Shown here: one piece after another, positions 61,872 to 64,000 of the stretch
How the letters are laid out: each line of letters starts with the position of its first letter
Numbering within the stretch: the first letter of the stretch is position 1
Origin: DASQPR01 sp963797605
GTDB lineage: Bacteria > Actinomycetota > Actinomycetes > Mycobacteriales > Micromonosporaceae
Direction of reading: 5' to 3'
Assembly (NCBI GenBank): GCA_963797605.1
Contig: CAWCPX010000017.1
Span: 434,001 to 498,000 of the forward strand
DNA: 64,000 nucleotides
Made by a program: the position numbers and the translations under genes
Notes under the pieces: model-generated
The model's database searches: none
Seen by the model: the letters and a program-made list of their open reading frames with translations, nothing else
Told to the model about the DNA's origin: nothing

Positions 61872-63723
61872 ATGTCGTTGGCAATCCCCTACCGCTCGAT
61901 CCCCGACATGTTCGCGCAGCGGGTGGCGGCCACGCCCGACAAGCGGCGCGTTCGGCTTCCCGACGCCCGACGGCGGCATCGGCTGGCTGACCTGGGTCGA
62001 AGGTGGCTCAGCGCGCGGACGCGATCGCCGCCGGGCCTGCTCGGGCTCGGCGTCGGCCCGAGGACCGGGTCGCGATCCTGTCCAACACGCGGGTCGAGTG
62101 GCTGCTCGCCGACTTCGGCATCATGAACGCGGGCGGCGCCACCACCACCGTCTACCCGACCACCGAGCCCGAGGACGCCGCGTACATCGTCGGCGACTCC
62201 GAGTCGGTGGTGCTGATCGCGGAGAACGCCGGAGCAGGTCGCCAAGGTCGCCGGCGCGCACCCTGCCGAACCTGCGCCAGATCGTGCTCATCGACGCCGA
62301 CGGGCTCGCCGAGGGCCGCGCATCGGTGACGTACCCGCGATGACCCTGGCGGAGCTGGAATCGCGTGGCGCGACAGCCCTCGCGGCCGACCCGGACCTGG
62401 TCAAAGCGCGAGTCGCGGCGGTCGCGCCGCGACCACCTGGCGACGCTGATCTACACGTCCGGCACGACCGGCCGGCCGAAGGGCGTCGAACTGCTGCACG
62501 CGCGGCTGGTGCTGGGAGGGCGTGGCGCAGTCCGAGAGCGGCTGATCCGCGGCGACGACCTGCAATACCTGTGGCTGCCGCTGTCGCACTCGTTCGGCAA
62601 GACGCTCGCGGTCGCGCTCGTCCACGCCGGCCTGCCCACCTACGTGGACGGTCGCGTCGACAAGATCGTGGCGAACCTCGGCGGTGGTCCGGCCGACGCT
62701 GATGTGCGCGGCGCCCCGCGTCTTCGAGAAGGTCTACAACGCGGCGGTCGGCACGGCGACCGCGGCGGGCGGCGCCAAGGCGAAGATCTTCACTTGGGCG
62801 GTACGCGTCGGCCAAGCGCGCCAACGCCCTGGAACTCGCCGGCCAGCCGGTGCCCGCCGGTGCTGCGATCGCAGCGGGCGATCGCCGACAAGCTGGTCTT
62901 CTCGAAGCTGCGCGACCGTCTCGGCGGCCGCATCCGCGTGCTGGTCTCCGGCTCGGCTCCGCTGTCGACCGACATCTCGTCGTTCTTCGCGGCCGCCGGC
63001 CTCCCGATCTACGAGGGGTACGGGCTGACCGAGAACGTCGCGCCGGCAACTTCGTCAACCCGCCCGGCGGCCTGCGCATCGGCACCGTCGGCAAGCCGCT
63101 CGGCGACCTCGAGTGCAAGATCGACGTGGACGGCGAGATCCTGCTCCGCGGCGTGCCGGTGATGCGCGGCTACCACAACCTGCCGGACGAGACCGCCGCC
63201 GCGTTCACCGACGGACGGCTTCTTCCGCACCGGCGACATCGGCGAGCTCGCCTCCGACGGCTACCTGCGCATCACCGACCGCAAGAAAGACCTGATCAAG
63301 ACCTCCGGCGGCAAGTACGTCGCGCCGTCGCACATCGAGGGCATGTTCAAGGCGATCTGCCCGTACACGTCGCAGGCGATCGCTGATCGGTCAGGCGCGC
63401 AACTTCTGCACCATGCTGATCACCCTCGACCCGGACGCGATCACGGGCTGGGCCGCCGGTCAGGGCGCACTGGCTGGCCGGCCGTACGCCGAGATCGTCG
63501 CCTCGGACGCAGGCGCGCGACGATGGTCGCCGGCTACATCGAGACGCTGAACGGCAAGCTCAACCGGTGGGAGACGGTCAAGAAGTTCACCATCCTGCCA
63601 CGCGATCTGTCCATCGAGGAGGGCGAGCTGACGCCGTCGATGAAGGTCAAGCGCCGCGCGGTGGAGTCAACCTTCGCCGACAATATCGACTCGATGTACG
63701 AAGGTGCACTTGCGGAATTGTGA
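61872..63723 (+). CDS. Long-chain fatty acid-CoA ligase, FadD15-like (frameshifted)
   Basis: AMP-forming acyl-CoA synthetase of about 600 aa. From the ATG at 61872 (MSLAIPYRSIPDMFAQRVAA). Visible: VAILSNTRVEWLLADFGIMN, the P-loop-like LIYTSGTTGRPKGVELLHA, YLWLPLSHSFGKTLAVALVH, PTLMCAAPRVFEKVYNAAVG, IRVLVSGSAPLSTDISSFF, PIYEGYGLTEN, MRGYHNLPDETAAAFTDG, LRITDRKKDLIKTSGGKYV and a C-terminal GELTPSMKVKRRAV with the adenylation Lys region. About ten frame changes are spread through the gene. It activates fatty acids for degradation or lipid synthesis. It has its own promoter region (61772-61871). Confidence 0.88.
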
Positions 63724-63827
63724 CCGGTGCGGGTATCGCAGGCTACCGATAGGATCACCCGCACAGTGAACCTGCTCTACCCCTCGGCACGACCCCCCGC
63801 ACCACCACCTGGCAATAGGAGAGTTTC

Positions 63828-64000
63828 ATGACCACCCCTCTGCAACCCGCAGCGCGGCCGAGCTCCGGCTTCGGCATCACGTACGCGGATGTTCTCGTCG
63901 CCGCCGGCGGCCTGCTCGTGTTCTTCTTCTCGTTCGCCCCGCTCTACTCCTACGCGGGCATCAGCATCAACTCGTGGCACGACAGCCTGACCGTCTTCAT
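63828..64000 (+). CDS. Membrane protein, 3' end outside the window
   Basis: The ATG at 63828 follows a TAGGAGAG ribosome site. The first 57 residues are visible: a short cytoplasmic TTPLQPAARPSSGFG, then a hydrophobic segment VLVAAGGLLVFFFSFAPLYS. The segment and the following YAGISINSWH resemble DUF-type actinobacterial membrane proteins with several helices, but the family cannot be fixed from this part. The frame stays open to the last base. Confidence 0.7.
   Translation, partial: MTTPLQPAARPSSGFGITYADVLVAAGGLLVFFFSFAPLYSYAGISINSWHDSLTVF

Overview
The window is a gene-dense, GC-rich stretch of an actinomycete chromosome (Actinomycetota). The evidence is the codon usage, two Pkn-type Ser/Thr kinases, mycothiol-type TIGR03085/TIGR03086 proteins, and a gltB-gltD-pyk-tesB and hisI-trpE-trpC-trpB-trpA layout typical of the phylum. 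I cannot name the genus. It reads as ordinary chromosome with catabolic, envelope and biosynthetic modules. No rRNA, tRNA, CRISPR array or intact transposase was seen.

Layout. 1-2.4 kb: end of a DyP-type peroxidase (efeB) convergent with serA. 2.7-8.5 kb: a surface-protein block of DUF4397 protein, coupled sortase, Ser/Thr kinase with an extracellular domain, DUF11 membrane-anchored protein and an unknown protein. 8.5-12.5 kb: aerobic benzoyl-CoA (box) operon boxC-boxB with a PaaX-family regulator. 12.6-13.7 kb: PaaI-like thioesterase and peroxiredoxin. 13.7-17.3 kb: a metal ABC importer (binding protein, ATPase, two permeases) behind a Zur-like box. 17.4-24.9 kb: ACT-domain membrane protein, HrpA helicase, aldehyde dehydrogenase and a 166-bp palindromic MITE-like element. 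24.9-30.8 kb: TIGR03086 protein, second Ser/Thr kinase, methyltransferase, CapA-like lipoprotein, holin-like protein and Rrf2 regulator. 30.8-39.3 kb (minus strand): gltB-gltD-pyk-tesB. 39.5-42 kb: lgt and an FAD monooxygenase. 42-44.8 kb: VOC protein, Sua5/YciO protein, a 14-copy 31-bp tandem repeat, and an HTH/DUF2975 pair with a strong palindromic operator. 44.8-50.3 kb: hisI-trpE-TIGR02234-trpC-trpB-trpA. 50.5-54 kb: small lipoprotein/secreted pair, and an ABC-2 exporter with TetR. 54-64 kb: GrpB, a secreted TIM-barrel-like protein, TIGR03085, a two-component system divergent from an RseB-like lipoprotein plus ABC exporter, a long-chain acyl-CoA ligase and a partial membrane protein.

Two cross-cutting observations. 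First, many unmistakable genes (boxB, paaX, the metal permeases, tesB, pyk, the trp genes, the two-component system, the acyl-CoA ligase) carry one to several frameshifts, while multi-kilobase genes between them (hrpA, gltB, gltD) are clean. The frameshifts cluster in blocks, and several affected genes still have a total length divisible by three and close to the family length. Local sequence error is the simplest explanation. I annotate these genes as single CDSs with the shifts noted. Second, at least five genes are followed, directly at or just past their stop codon, by degenerate direct repeats of about 26-44 bp, in two cases copying the gene's own 3' end including the stop. With the start-codon-sequestering stem-loop at 4445-4495 and the palindromic element at 24729-24894, these are the best candidates for something undescribed.
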